A DNA stretch of 64,000 nucleotides from positions 248,001 to 312,000 of the forward strand of contig SKCR01023813.1 of NCBI GenBank assembly GCA_019454045.1, written 5' to 3'. The notes under the pieces were generated by a model, which saw only the letters and a program-made list of their open reading frames with translations, made no database searches and had not been told where the DNA came from. This document shows, piece by piece, positions 35,372 to 46,000 of this stretch (the stretch's first letter is position 1; every line of letters begins with the position of its first letter). The DNA is from Zanthoxylum bungeanum. Its lineage: Eukaryota; Streptophyta; Magnoliopsida; Sapindales; Rutaceae. A program made the position numbers and the translations under genes.

Positions 35372-37687
35372 TTATATTTGGTTCATTGGTGGGCATTGTT
35401 TGATACCGACCGCCCATTTTGTAATCTCGGGGCCTGTTCCGTAAAGTTCTCTCTCCTCGGTTTCCTCAGCTGTTGTGAGTCGAGCACTTTTGTTCGGCCA
35501 AACGCCTGAGCCTCTGTCTTCTTCTTCTTCTCCCTGGTTCCTTTGTCGTTTTCGACTGTCTTCTGCGATGCATAGAGTTTCTCGTGAGAGAGTTGCGAAG
35601 CAGCTGCGAGCTGTTTTCTGGCTTCCGCCCACAATTCCAATCCCTTCCCGGGTGGGGAATTTCAGTTTTAGGTGGTAGCAGGACATCGCAGCTTTCGTTT
35701 TCATCATGAAGGGTCGTCCGACGATGGCCTGGTAGCTGCTCATGCAGTCTACCACAGTGAAGTCTGTCATGATCGTCCGGGTCCGGGGATGCGTCCCGAC
35801 AGTTATTGCCAACTGTATTCTTCCCAGTGGGATAACGGCTGCTCCTCCGAAACCGAATAAGGGGGTGCTATCGTTGGTAAGGGTTGCATATTCTACCCCT
35901 AGGTTGTCCAACGCTTCTCTGGAAATTATATCCACTGCGCTCCCGGGGTCCACTAGGATTCTGTCTACTTCTGACCCGCTGATGACTGCCTTGATTATTA
36001 ATGCATCGTCATGAGGGAAACTTACTCCTCGGGTATCCTCCTCGGTGAACATTATTGGTACTGACCGGCCTCCCGGTAGCCTTGTGCCCTGCTCTGTTTG
36101 TAAGACATCTGGTCCTTGGGTTCTGCTGTAATCTTTCCTTAACCGGTTAGAGTTTCCGGCCAGTGTTCTTCCTCCTGCGATGATATTGATTTGGCGACCA
36201 CGTGCTCTTTGTCTGGCTGTCATGACCTCGTGGTCGATGTATTTGTTGAGATACCCGTTCCGTGCCAGGTCTTCCATTTGTTCTCGCAGATCTTTACATC
36301 CGTCTGTTGCATGTCCTTTGGCGTTGTGGTGTACGCAATAAGCCCTTTGGTTTCTTTTTTCCGGGGGGAATCTCCTTTGGTCGGGTTCTACTAAGAGGCC
36401 TTTCCCCTGGATTTCCATGACAATTCGCCCTAGTGGTTTCTTTAGGGGAATGTATGCATCTTCCCCGACCACATGGTTTACTTGAGTTGCGGGCCTTTTG
36501 CCTTGATCCTTTTGTGCCATTGGTTTGAACTCTTTGGGTCTTGGATTGAACTTCCGGAATTCTCTCTCCGGTCGCCGATGGTCTTCTCTCCTGGTTACCC
36601 TTTCTCTGGTGGTTGTCCCTCTCCGGGATACTTTTTCCTCGCTTTCTAGTAGGACGTACTTCCTGGCTACCTCCAGTGCGGTAGCGTAGTCTGGTGTCTC
36701 ATGGATCCTCAGGTGGGTCCACAGTTTTCCGACCCTCAAGGCTCCTTTCAAACTTTCCAGGGCCTCGGGGGATTCATACCCTCCGACCTCGAGTACCATA
36801 TTATGGTATCTTTCAATAAATATCTTCAGAGGTTCATCGTCTTTTTGCTTCATGAGCCTGAGTTCTCCAATCGTTTTCTTAGGAACACAAGCCCCTTTGA
36901 AGTGTCGTATGAATGACTTCTTTAGTTGTGTGAAGCTCTGAATGCTCCTCGGGGCCAGACTTCTATACCATAGGATGGCAGGCCCCCCTAAAGTTAAGGG
37001 AAATACTTTGCATATGGCGTCGCCCGTTACCCCATGTACTTCCATCAGGAGGACAAAATTTTCAATGTGGGATTTTGGGTCGGAGTGGCCTTTGTATGGT
37101 GCCATGGTCGGCATGTTAAATCGCTTCGGAAACTGTGCTGCCTTTATTTCTTCCGTAAGGGGAGACCCCTCTTCCTCGCCTCGGGTGTCTCCCGCCCCGA
37201 TCTTGAGGCCTTCTCCCCATCTGGCCATCTCTTTTCTCAACCAAGATTTTATTTCACGGGTTGTGCCCCCGTGCCGCCTTCTGTGTTCTTCTATTCGCCT
37301 GTCGCCCCGGGCGTGGCGTTCTTTAAACCCAGAGGTCTCCTGTACGTCTTCGTTATACTTTCTATCCTCCCTCTTGGAGTTGTAAAAACTGTCGGAGGAG
37401 GGGTCGGGTGATTGTTCCTCCTCTTCTTTTTCCCAGGTGTCTTCTGATCTTCCTACCACCGCAGATCTTATCCCATAGGGGCCTCTCTTTCTGGGTCCCT
37501 CGTCTTCGCTTACATCTACTACTCTTTTCCCTCTTTCCCTCCTCTGTCCGGTCTCGGTTTCAGTTTTCTCGTTGTTTGCTCCTTCCATTCTTTCTAGTCG
37601 ATCCATCATAGACCTCATGCCATCTTCCATTTTTTTCATCCAGTCCATTGTCGGACCTCCTGGTTGGTGATTTCCGTCCTCCGCCAT
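35372..37687 (-). CDS. gag: Gag-protease polyprotein of element D (771 aa, intact)
   Basis: Uninterrupted ORF from a Met at 37687, 53 nt downstream of the PBS-LTR junction in element sense. Residues 1-180 are charged and Arg/Glu-rich. A capsid-type retrotransposon gag domain spans about 185-340 (PTMAPYKGHSDPKSHIENF, AICKVFPLTLGGPAILWY, SIQSFTQLKKSFIRHF). A knuckle-like YCVHHNAKGHATDGC lies at 450-464. A retropepsin-like domain spans about 560-665 with DRILVDPGSAVDIIS and a C-terminal AIVGRPFM. The catalytic triplet at 580-582 is D-P-G where D-T/S-G is usual, so proteolytic activity is doubtful. Gag would assemble particles in the cytoplasm. The ORF stops before any RT. Lack of stops fits the young LTRs. 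Confidence 0.92.
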   Translation of the reverse strand: MAEDGNHQPGGPTMDWMKKMEDGMRSMMDRLERMEGANNEKTETETGQRRERGKRVVDVSEDEGPRKRGPYGIRSAVVGRSEDTWEKEEEEQSPDPSSDSFYNSKREDRKYNEDVQETSGFKERHARGDRRIEEHRRRHGGTTREIKSWLRKEMARWGEGLKIGAGDTRGEEEGSPLTEEIKAAQFPKRFNMPTMAPYKGHSDPKSHIENFVLLMEVHGVTGDAICKVFPLTLGGPAILWYRSLAPRSIQSFTQLKKSFIRHFKGACVPKKTIGELRLMKQKDDEPLKIFIERYHNMVLEVGGYESPEALESLKGALRVGKLWTHLRIHETPDYATALEVARKYVLLESEEKVSRRGTTTRERVTRREDHRRPEREFRKFNPRPKEFKPMAQKDQGKRPATQVNHVVGEDAYIPLKKPLGRIVMEIQGKGLLVEPDQRRFPPEKRNQRAYCVHHNAKGHATDGCKDLREQMEDLARNGYLNKYIDHEVMTARQRARGRQINIIAGGRTLAGNSNRLRKDYSRTQGPDVLQTEQGTRLPGGRSVPIMFTEEDTRGVSFPHDDALIIKAVISGSEVDRILVDPGSAVDIISREALDNLGVEYATLTNDSTPLFGFGGAAVIPLGRIQLAITVGTHPRTRTIMTDFTVVDCMSSYQAIVGRPFMMKTKAAMSCYHLKLKFPTREGIGIVGGSQKTARSCFATLSRETLCIAEDSRKRQRNQGEEEEDRGSGVWPNKSARLTTAEETEERELYGTGPEITKWAVGIKQCPPMNQI

Positions 37688-37720
37688 TTATCTTATCACG
37701 TGAACTGCTTTTTGTGAAGT

Positions 37721-37738
37721 TCCCCACAGACGGCGCCA
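37721..37738 (-). promoter_or_regulatory. Primer binding site of element D
   Basis: The minus strand reads TGGCGCCGTCTGTGGGGA two bases inside the 5' LTR, a common PBS of plant Ty3/gypsy elements. The decayed relative J has the equivalent at 54910. Confidence 0.9.
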
Positions 37739-37740
37739 AC

Positions 37741-38495
37741 TGTTGACGGTGGATTTTGGTCTCAGGGTAATATTGGAATATCACTCCCGAGGAAATCCTC
37801 CTCCAACTGTGAATTTGTTTGGTTATGGGGGACCAAAGGCAAATTTAGCGGAAAACGAGAAAATACGCCAATCAGACAAGGTGATTTAACGTGGTTCGGT
37901 GGATTTTGGGATCCGACCTACGTCCACGGGCAAGAACAGAGTGGTGCTTTTTATTACTCAAATTCACTCCTCAGATCTCCTCTTTGCTTTTACAAATCAG
38001 AGCTCTATGACACTAATCTCTCACTCTTGTGATGATTTTCAGATGATCCTTTACACATGCTCTACCCTTCTATTTATAATAATACAGAAATCAGATTCCT
38101 TTTTGTATAAGAAATCCTATTTGAACTCAATCTTCTCTTCTTGTAGGGTTTCCTGATCTGGTATTTGCTTTCTTCTTCCGTTTTCCCTTTTGGATTCTGA
38201 CTCTCTCACCTTGTGAAAGTAGGATATCTTCCTTATCTTATCCATAAGAATGCGGTGATGTTGTCTTGAACACGGTCGGTTGCCTGGTCGGTTTTTAATG
38301 AGGTCGGCCATGACAATCTTTTGCGCTGAGAGCATTCCTGCCGACATCTATAGTGCTCGGTCATATGAACCAAAGTGGTCGGTCTTAACATAAACTGGTC
38401 GGGTCGGCCTCATGATCTCAACCAGGCAATGAACTTACCCTTTTGTCCTTGTCGTGCTGTCTTAAATGCTGTAGCGCCCGAAAACACCATCAACA
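37741..38495 (-). repeat. Element D right LTR (5' LTR)
   Basis: 755 bp, near-identical partner of 31760-32514. It contains the promoter for gag on the minus strand. It ends ACACCATCAACA and is followed by the TSD copy CACAT. Confidence 0.95.
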
Positions 38496-38500
38496 CACAT

Positions 38501-39673
38501 GTTTTGACATTTTTAGTATCTTGGCAGAAGTAATTATCTACAATACAGATTACATGTATTGACATAATTCATACGTGATAATCATGAAATAATTTGATTG
38601 GAAAATAATTATAATTTATAATTTATAAAAAGTATAAATTATTTTATATTTTAAATATCAAGAGTGGATCTCATAACCCTAGTATTATTTTTATTTTATT
38701 AGTTGAATTATTATTTTATCATATTAAAATTATTCTATATGGATCGACCCCGAACTTACCTCGTTAATTTATTACTTCGACACTTTTATACTTGTGAGTA
38801 AAGAATCATTTTGTGAGCATGTCATCGAGCTCATAGGAATGAGCCATTTATGGAGTCTGGGTCACTTGAGATGCATTATACGCATTCCATCTCGAGTATT
38901 TTGAACTCGTAGAAGTTCCAAGGGAATATCGTGTTGTGGATGATGATCCTGGTGAGGTTGATGATGGCTTCTCGTAACCTGTGGCTCCACCAAGCCTTGC
39001 GGACTGAACCCCCATCTATTGGGCTTCTTGTGTTAATGAGTCGGTTTTACCCGATGATCTCGTTTTTTACCTATAACAGTTACCGTGACATTAGTTCCTG
39101 ACAAACGCGCTTTCAGGGCTCCGTGGATCGCGGTGGTCTGATTAGGGGCCCGATGGACGTTTTTGAGATGAGCTCCATTTGGTAATTCACATCCAGACTT
39201 GCTCACGTTTTTGAAATCCTATATTCAAAGGTCTTAAAGTTCAAATTATCATGAGAGCTTGAGACCAATAAAATCAGGCTTTACTGGCCTTCATCCATAA
39301 ACTAATTTAAGTCGCATGATCCTTCTTTATTCACCATAGATCTCGGAGCTCCATCTTAAGTATCAAATTATTTCCATTAATTAATAAACCACATAATAAA
39401 CATGAAGCGCACGACACGTGGCAGCATCTGGTTTCAGTTGCCACGTCACATCACGCCACACATTACACAAGACAACAATTCCCTCACCGATTTCTTAATA
39501 ACAAAACAAAAATAAGCAGGCTCCTTTTAAAATCTCTATAATCGCTCTCCGGCGAAATTTTTTTAATTTTACGGTCAATTTCTCATCGGAAAATAGAATC
39601 TCTCCTCTTCATCTCATTCTTTTTTTTTTTTTTTTTTTTTGGGTGGTTCTTTCGATCAACGCACGACACAACC
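38501..39673. other. Non-coding DNA and promoter region upstream of RABD2
   Basis: No ORF of note. 38740-38830 and 38860-39330 have the look of old LTR-retrotransposon debris (for example a GTCGAAGTAATAAATTAAC-like LTR word on the minus strand near 38770), but no domain survives. The last 250 bp would be the RABD2 promoter and 5' leader, including a poly-T run at 39621-39640. Confidence 0.5.
39415..39449. promoter_or_regulatory. Paired ACGT-core elements upstream of RABD2
   Basis: CACGTGGC (39415-39422, a G-box/ABRE-type site) and GCCACGTCAC (39440-39449) lie about 225-260 bp before the start codon. Such sites bind plant bZIP or bHLH factors. Function here is inferred from sequence only. Confidence 0.45.
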
Positions 39674-41825
39674 ATGAATAACGAATAGTAAGATATTAAG
39701 TTTCGGTGTAATTTGTCTGGATCTGTAGTGAATGCGTGATTTTGTTTGTTACTTTGTCTCTTTTTTCAATTATTTTTGTATTTATTGTTTTGGATTTAGT
39801 AATTTTGTTTTTCTTCGATGGTTAATGAATTTGTGATGACTTTATCCGATCGTTGATTCAGATCTTGTTGATTTAATCTCAGATCCGGTGTCGTTTCGTT
39901 CTGTTGTTTCATTTTGATGATTTATCGCCGTAGGATTAATAATACGATTTAGAATACATGGAGTTGCTTATGTATGTAGTCCCCAAGGGCGTGGCTGGGT
40001 GTTGTAGGGTTCATGACCTCACCTCCTGGTTTCAAATTCAGGAGTGTTTCTGGTAAGAGTTTGTGACAACCGGGGTTTTAACTGGGGTGGTTTGGCGGCG
40101 GGGTTTCCAATGATTTAAAAAAAAAAAAGTTGCTTATGTAATATTTTTGTCAATTCAGCTAAGATTTCAGCAGGAACTTGTTAAATTTTGGTGGAAGTTA
40201 AAAAAGTGAAATCTGTTTGAACTATTGGCATATCTCTCTAGGTTAAGGAATATATGCTAGCAATTGATTTGCTTTCTATGTCTTGGCAGTGATTATTTGT
40301 TCAAGCTTTTGCTCATTGGCGATTCTGGTGTTGGTAAATCGTGTTTACTTCTGAGGTTCGCTGTAAGTTATTATGTCCTTGTGTTTTCTTCTTTTATATT
40401 AGTTCAATTTTTTTTTTGAGTATAGTCGCACGAAAAAAGGATGAGGACAATTGGGATCAGTTTTTATGGTTGTGATTTTCACTGCAAACATAAATTGCAT
40501 AGTGATGTTGATTCATTTTGTTTGAAAACCAGGATGATTCCTATCTGGAGAGCTACATTAGCACCATTGGAGTTGACTTTGTGAGTAATTAGTTTCTGTA
40601 GTTTTGGCCTTGATTGTTGGCTTTAACCTAAATATGGGGACTAATTTGTTATAACATTTGGTATGCAGAAAATTCGCACTGTGGAACAGGATGGAAAAAC
40701 CATTAAGCTCCAAATTGTAAGTTGCCTTTTCATATCTGCTTCAATTATTGGGATTTAAATGTTTGTTCACTTCTGGGTTGGCCATGTTTCCAGTTGATTA
40801 AATTTTCTAAGTTTGAAGAATTTTTTATCGAACTGATATGGGTATAAGACTAAGAAATGATTTCTTATGGCAATGCTATTAAGTTTCGGAATTTTACTTT
40901 AAATTGTGTTTAATTCTCTTTCTGAAAAATAACAGTCTTATTACTTGTAAATAAGTGTCAATTCGTTCTCCTTTAAACTGTCTAATTGCCTGTATGTTTA
41001 CATATTTTTCTTTGTTTTGATATGTGAAGAACTTCATATGATTGTTTTTCATGTTTTTGGATTTTGGTCATGCCTGATTCTTTTTATGCCTTTTCCTGGA
41101 CAAACAGTGGGACACTGCTGGCCAAGAGCGTTTTAGGACGATCACCAGCAGTTACTATCGTGGGGCTCATGGCATCATTGTAAGTGCTGTCTGTCTCTCT
41201 CTTTTTTATCCATCACCCAGCTTGCTCTACATGAGAGTTTGCTCATGCTGCTGATTTTCTTCAGGTTGTTTATGATGTCACGGATCAAGAGAGCTTCAAC
41301 AATGTTAAGCAATGGTTGAATGAAATTGACCGCTATGCGAGTGAAAATGTGAACAAGCTTTTGGTTGGTAACAAGTGTGATCTCACAGCAAACAAAGTTG
41401 TGTCCTATGAGACGGCCAAGGTAAATACTAGTGGTTTAGGTTATTTGACATGTTTATTAAAAATTGATTCCTTTCACTTCATAATGGGAGATTTTTCTAT
41501 TTTCTTTGTTCAGGCATTTGCAGATGAAATTGGGATTCCTTTCATGGAAACAAGTGCTAAAAATGCCACCAATGTTGAACAGGCTTTCATGGCCATGGCT
41601 GCTTCGATCAAGGATAGGTACTGCTTTCTAACGTAAAATAATTCTTGTATTCAAGAGCATTGCTCAGATTAAACTGAGAAATATTCTCTATTTTTCTTTT
41701 GTCTAAGTCGCTTGGTTCTTTTTTGCAGGATGGCAAGCCAACCCGCCTCGAACAACGCCAGGCCTCCAACAGTGCAAATCCGAGGACAACCCGTCAACCA
41801 GAAATCTGGTTGCTGCTCCACTTAA
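39674..41825 (+). CDS. RABD2: Rab1/RABD2-type small GTPase (8 exons, 203 aa)
   Basis: Exons 39674-39687, 40290-40362, 40533-40580, 40669-40716, 41108-41179, 41265-41420, 41514-41617 and 41729-41825 total 612 nt. All introns are GT-AG and the frame is closed. The product is a complete Rab GTPase: P-loop GDSGVGKS (15-22), switch I ISTIGVDF with Thr40, WDTAGQE (62-68), NKCD (121-124), ETSAK (149-153) and a C-terminal CCST ending with the geranylgeranylated double cysteine (200-201). The effector region and the [11 protein letters not shown] tail match plant RABD2. Family members act at ER-to-Golgi vesicle transport on cytosolic membrane faces. The start is the only Met before the conserved [12 protein letters not shown]. 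No defects were seen. Intron 1 carries a SINE. The gene converges on the RGGA-like gene. Confidence 0.96.
39975..40127 (+). mobile_element. tRNA-derived SINE in RABD2 intron 1
   Basis: About 153 bp flanked by a perfect 13-bp TSD AGTTGCTTATGTA (39962-39974 and 40128-40140) and ending in an A12 tail. An A-box-like GGGCGTGGCTGGGTG and a B-box-like GGTTTCAAATTCAGG lie near its 5' end, as in plant SINEs. It lies in sense orientation and does not touch splice sites. Confidence 0.88.
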
Positions 41826-42348
41826 AAGGGAATTAGTGTTAGTGGATTCATGATGTTTTTTTTATCAATCGTCGTTTTGGAATGTAACACTAGTTCTCCT
41901 TATGTTTTGATATGAAGGTTTTTTTTTTTAGCCATTTTTCTTTTCGTCAGTTGTTCATCACTCTTCTAAAGTTTCCATTCTTTTTTAATGTATTTGATTC
42001 CAAAAAAAAAAAGTGTACAAATTAGGAATATTGGTGAATATCAGCAACTGTTTTGCTGCCATCTTATTCTTTATATTGTTCATCTTAAAATATAGCGAAT
42101 AAGACCTTGGTTCTTTTCTCTTCCGGAATTGACACGGATCATCTTCCCGGCACTCCTTGATTGGAGCCTTTAAAAAACACATTTTTTTTACACTGGTCCG
42201 CTTGGTGGAGCGTTGGTGAGTGTTCAGTAACGCTTCACCAAAAGGATAAGTTAACATATGTTAGTTTCAACTTTAGCGTTTGTTTCATAAAATTCACAAT
42301 ACTCTTTATCAAACGTCAGAGACTTCACAAACCATCTGATGAACATGT

Positions 42349-42606
42349 TTACAGATGCAGTGCTTCCAATTCACCACAAGCCAGTAAAACACTAAAGCAC
42401 GAAACATTACGCCTAATCCCTAACCCTATCATCATCCTAAACAACTTGAAATAACCCTCGGCTCTACAATTATTATCAACATAATCTGCGATAATAGCAT
42501 TCCACGTGACCAAATTCTTCACTGGCATTTCCTTGAATAAATTTTCCGCTGAATCAAACTTCCCAAACTTTTTATACTCACTAATCATTTTAGTCCAAGC
42601 CACCAA
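42349..42606 (-). pseudogene. PPR-protein gene fragment
   Basis: The minus-strand ORF has pentatricopeptide-like repeats: VAWTKMISEYKKFGKFDSAE, then LFKEMPVKNLVTWNAIIADY and FKLFRMMIGLGIRRN. This is the pattern of PLS-class plant organelle RNA-binding proteins. Only about 85 residues survive, whereas family members usually have 400 or more. No start, targeting peptide or C-terminal domain is found and stops lie on both sides. It sits between two convergent genes and is taken as a relic. Confidence 0.75.
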
Positions 42607-43017
42607 CTCTCAACTTGTGCTTCTAAGTAAATGCATGTTGTGTTCACCAGGATGGAGAATCAAATATGCATTAGAATTCAGGGGTAAAAGATTTGTGCTC
42701 CTTAAAAACCAAGGCAGCCTCAAATTAAAAAATATGAGAGACCACCGAAGGGCGAGCCTTCACACAAAAAACTGAGGCTACCACAGCAAAACACAGGCTC
42801 AGGAGAAGAAAAAGTGAATCTTGTTTAATACATATGTAGTTTCATCCCAAAAAAATCCAACCAAAAAACTTATTATCTCAAAAAGTGAGGCTACCACAGC
42901 AAAACACATATGGCGTTTAATACATATTATCTCATTCCCAGTCAAATTCTTAAATCGATTGCAAGTCAGTCCAAACTAGGGAACACCAAGGTCTGCTCAA
43001 GAAATGATAACGTAATA

Positions 43018-46000
43018 TCACTTGCCACCCAAGGAGGGGAATTGATCAGGATCTTCGATTGAAGGTGCTGCTACATTGCTGGACGTGTTACCACCATATC
43101 CACCTCTTGAACCACGGCCACGGCCACGTCCACGACCGCTGGGGTTATAATACCTCTCTCCTTCAACAGGCTTCAAGAACTCATTGATGCTAACAGACTA
43201 CAAGAATCAAATAACAATCACATTAAACATATAAATAAAAAAGGACATCTAGTAGCACAGTAGAATTCTTCAATAATCAAAATGCTCAGTTTGAGAGTGC
43301 AAAGCATTTGAAATTGTTAAATATTCCAAACATAGATATAAGCTGCCCTAACCCAACAAAAGTTTATTGATAAAACACAACTGTTGAGAATATGACTGTC
43401 GCTAATCTCCTGAAGTCCCCTAGACACTCTGAGTCAACTAGTGTTGCCACCAAACTACTCCCGATCATTGATAAGGGGGCCTTCCAAGAATCCAGGCATC
43501 TAATGAAAACGTCTTGAGAACGGATTGCAACATAGGATGTGTTATAATGACTGAACTGTCATAGTCAAGTTTTGGGACAAAAGAAATGAACATTAAATTA
43601 TGTATTTCATCACACAAAAAAAAAAAAAAGAAGCAATAGTTCTACAGCTCAGAGACTGCATAGCATGGAGCAAAACTCTAGAGGAAAACAGCTATTAATG
43701 TTTAATATTAAGGATTCATGCTATCATTGATTAAAAATATATAAATTTAGAAAGCTTATTGAACCATAAGAATTATTTATATTCATCAACTATTTTATGT
43801 GAGAAAGATGCAGACCTTCTTGGCTTTCTCTTCCTTATCAGCGGCATCTTTGCGTTTGTCCTTTTCAGATCCCTAAAAATCAGGAAATAAATAAAATTAA
43901 AGTTCATATACACCAGAAAAAACTGTCAACTAGAGAAACATAAAAAGGGAATTTTATTAATTCTTACCAGTTTGATAAAAATGTCATCATTGCTCTTCTT
44001 ATTTGAAAGCGGTTGCATGGACTTGAACTCCTTGTCCACGTCAACTTTCCTCTCCTCAGCAGTCTTTAGGGCAAGTAAAGCTTTCCTCCTTTCTTCAAGT
44101 ACCTTTTCATATTCCTCCAAGGTCATCTCCTTTACAAGTTGAAGAAGAGAAAATTAGAATAACATAATGAAATATACAGGAAAAAGCAGAAAGCATGAAG
44201 GGAAAAAAAATCCTAAAAACCACACTGAAATAAGAAACATCGCATAAAAGAGCTTCATCGTGTCATAATTTGGTCACTTAACACCCTTGAAAGCACAGTT
44301 AAAAGCAATGTCTAAAAAAAGGGACTGAGCTGAGGAGGCGCATCGGGGCGCTATTTGACCGCCTCGCGGCCACAGAAGATTTTGACCCATCTCAAGGGCC
44401 AGAGACAGGTTGCCTCAGGCCACATCAGGTCTCAAGGCGATCCGACGCGGACGGAGGAAGACGTAGAGTTTTTTTTTTGTATATGGAAGATGACGATGGT
44501 AACTAGGGGTATTCACATTTTCGGGTCAACCCGCGACCCGATCCGCTCTGCTTGAGTTAAAAAAAAAATAATAATGCATTTTCGGGTTAACCCAACACGA
44601 TTTTTGACAATCAAACCCACCTAATACAATAGATTTTTATTATTTTTCTAAACCTTTATTATTTTTTAAAATTTCTACTATTATTTCAGTTATTTATTAG
44701 CTCTATTGTCTTGAAATTTTATAGATATGACAAATTTTGGGACATAAAATAATTAGTATTTATGTCTAAAAATAATTAATACATTAACAAAAAATTTTGC
44801 CAACCCGCTTGGGTTTGTATACTCAAATTTCAAGTTCGGGTTTGTCGACCCGTTTGACCGACTCAGTGTTATTAAAGGCACAAGGCGCACCGAGGCGCAA
44901 AAGGTCCTGGAGCCTAGGCGCGCGCCTGGGGAATGTGAGACGCATATTTGTAAATATAATTTTTCAAGTAGAAAGAGAAACATTTATATTCTTCTAATCA
45001 TTTTGTTTTGAGTATTTTCTAATATTTTGACCAAATTATGACAAAACATTTATAAATTATTGCACTCAATTAAATTAAACATTATACATCACTATTTTCA
45101 TAACTAAGTTGCTATTATAAATAAGATATTAATATTTACTTATATTGTCTTATGTACAATTTTATTATTGACTAGTTTAATCTTTTGGTTAAAATTATGT
45201 TCCTAATAATTATAAATATATGATCTATTATTAATTATTATGGCAAACATTTATATTTTACAAAATATGCAATTTTCTTATAATTTTAAACAATCCCAAC
45301 AAATTATCTAAGAGTCAATGTCAAAAGTAAATAAATTAAGTTAAATTATGAGATTTATTGTTATTATTCTTTTTTCTTTTAACTCTCTATGTTGGAAAAA
45401 AACCAAAAAAAGTACAAAAAAGAGCTTTAATCAACAAAATTGGGTCAAAAACCAAGATTTTTGGCATTATGCGCCTAAGGCGCGCCTCATTCATTGGCAT
45501 CAGGCGCGCGCCTCATCGCCTAGGCGCGCGCCTGATGCACGTCGCCTCGCCTGAATACCCTCTAGGCGCAATGGCTAGCGCCTCTACCTAGGCGCGCCTT
45601 TGATAACACTGCACCGACCCGACTGGGTTTCGCAAAATTTTCAAAAAAACCCGACCCGTGAACACCCCTAATGGTGACCCAACTCGCAGAGAGAGAGGCG
45701 CATATTGAAGATGATGAGGGTGACCCAACTTGCAAAGAGAGAGCGTGATTGGCAGAGAGGATGCAACTTTCAATTTGGAGAGAAAGGGGGGATAACTTAC
45801 AATTTTTTTATTGAAAAAATTGTTGCCAGCTGCAACACACTGTCTTAAAGTGATTATATTATTAATTGATTATAATTTTGTTTGGTGTTGCGATTAGAAA
45901 AGTGAGGTGAACAAACGGTAGTTCATAAACGGTGTTATAAAATTTTGGTTTACACTAAATAAAAAATAATTGTTATGCTTTTTTTAATATTTTGATAGTG

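Larger units (their letters stand above)
31760..38495 (-). mobile_element. Non-autonomous Ty3/gypsy element D (gag-protease only), young
   Basis: Complete 6736-bp element with 755-bp LTRs at 31760-32514 and 37741-38495 (TGTTGACGG...CATCAACA) and a perfect 5-bp TSD CACAT (31755-31759 and 38496-38500). I counted five substitutions between the LTRs. The PBS beside the right LTR and the gag ORF show minus orientation. The interior has one intact gag-protease ORF, no RT, RNase H or integrase, then a long 3' region with tandem repeats and an antisense ORF. It resembles the TR-GAG class and is presumably mobilised by an autonomous Tat-like relative. Confidence 0.93.

Noticed and set aside
36942..37411. 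Plus-strand ORFs of 125-147 codons
   Set aside because: They are antisense to the intact gag-protease ORF of element D, with no recognisable content.
39981..40040. Possible tRNA gene in RABD2 intron 1
   Set aside because: A-box- and B-box-like words are present, but no cloverleaf can be drawn. The A-tail and 13-bp TSD identify a SINE.
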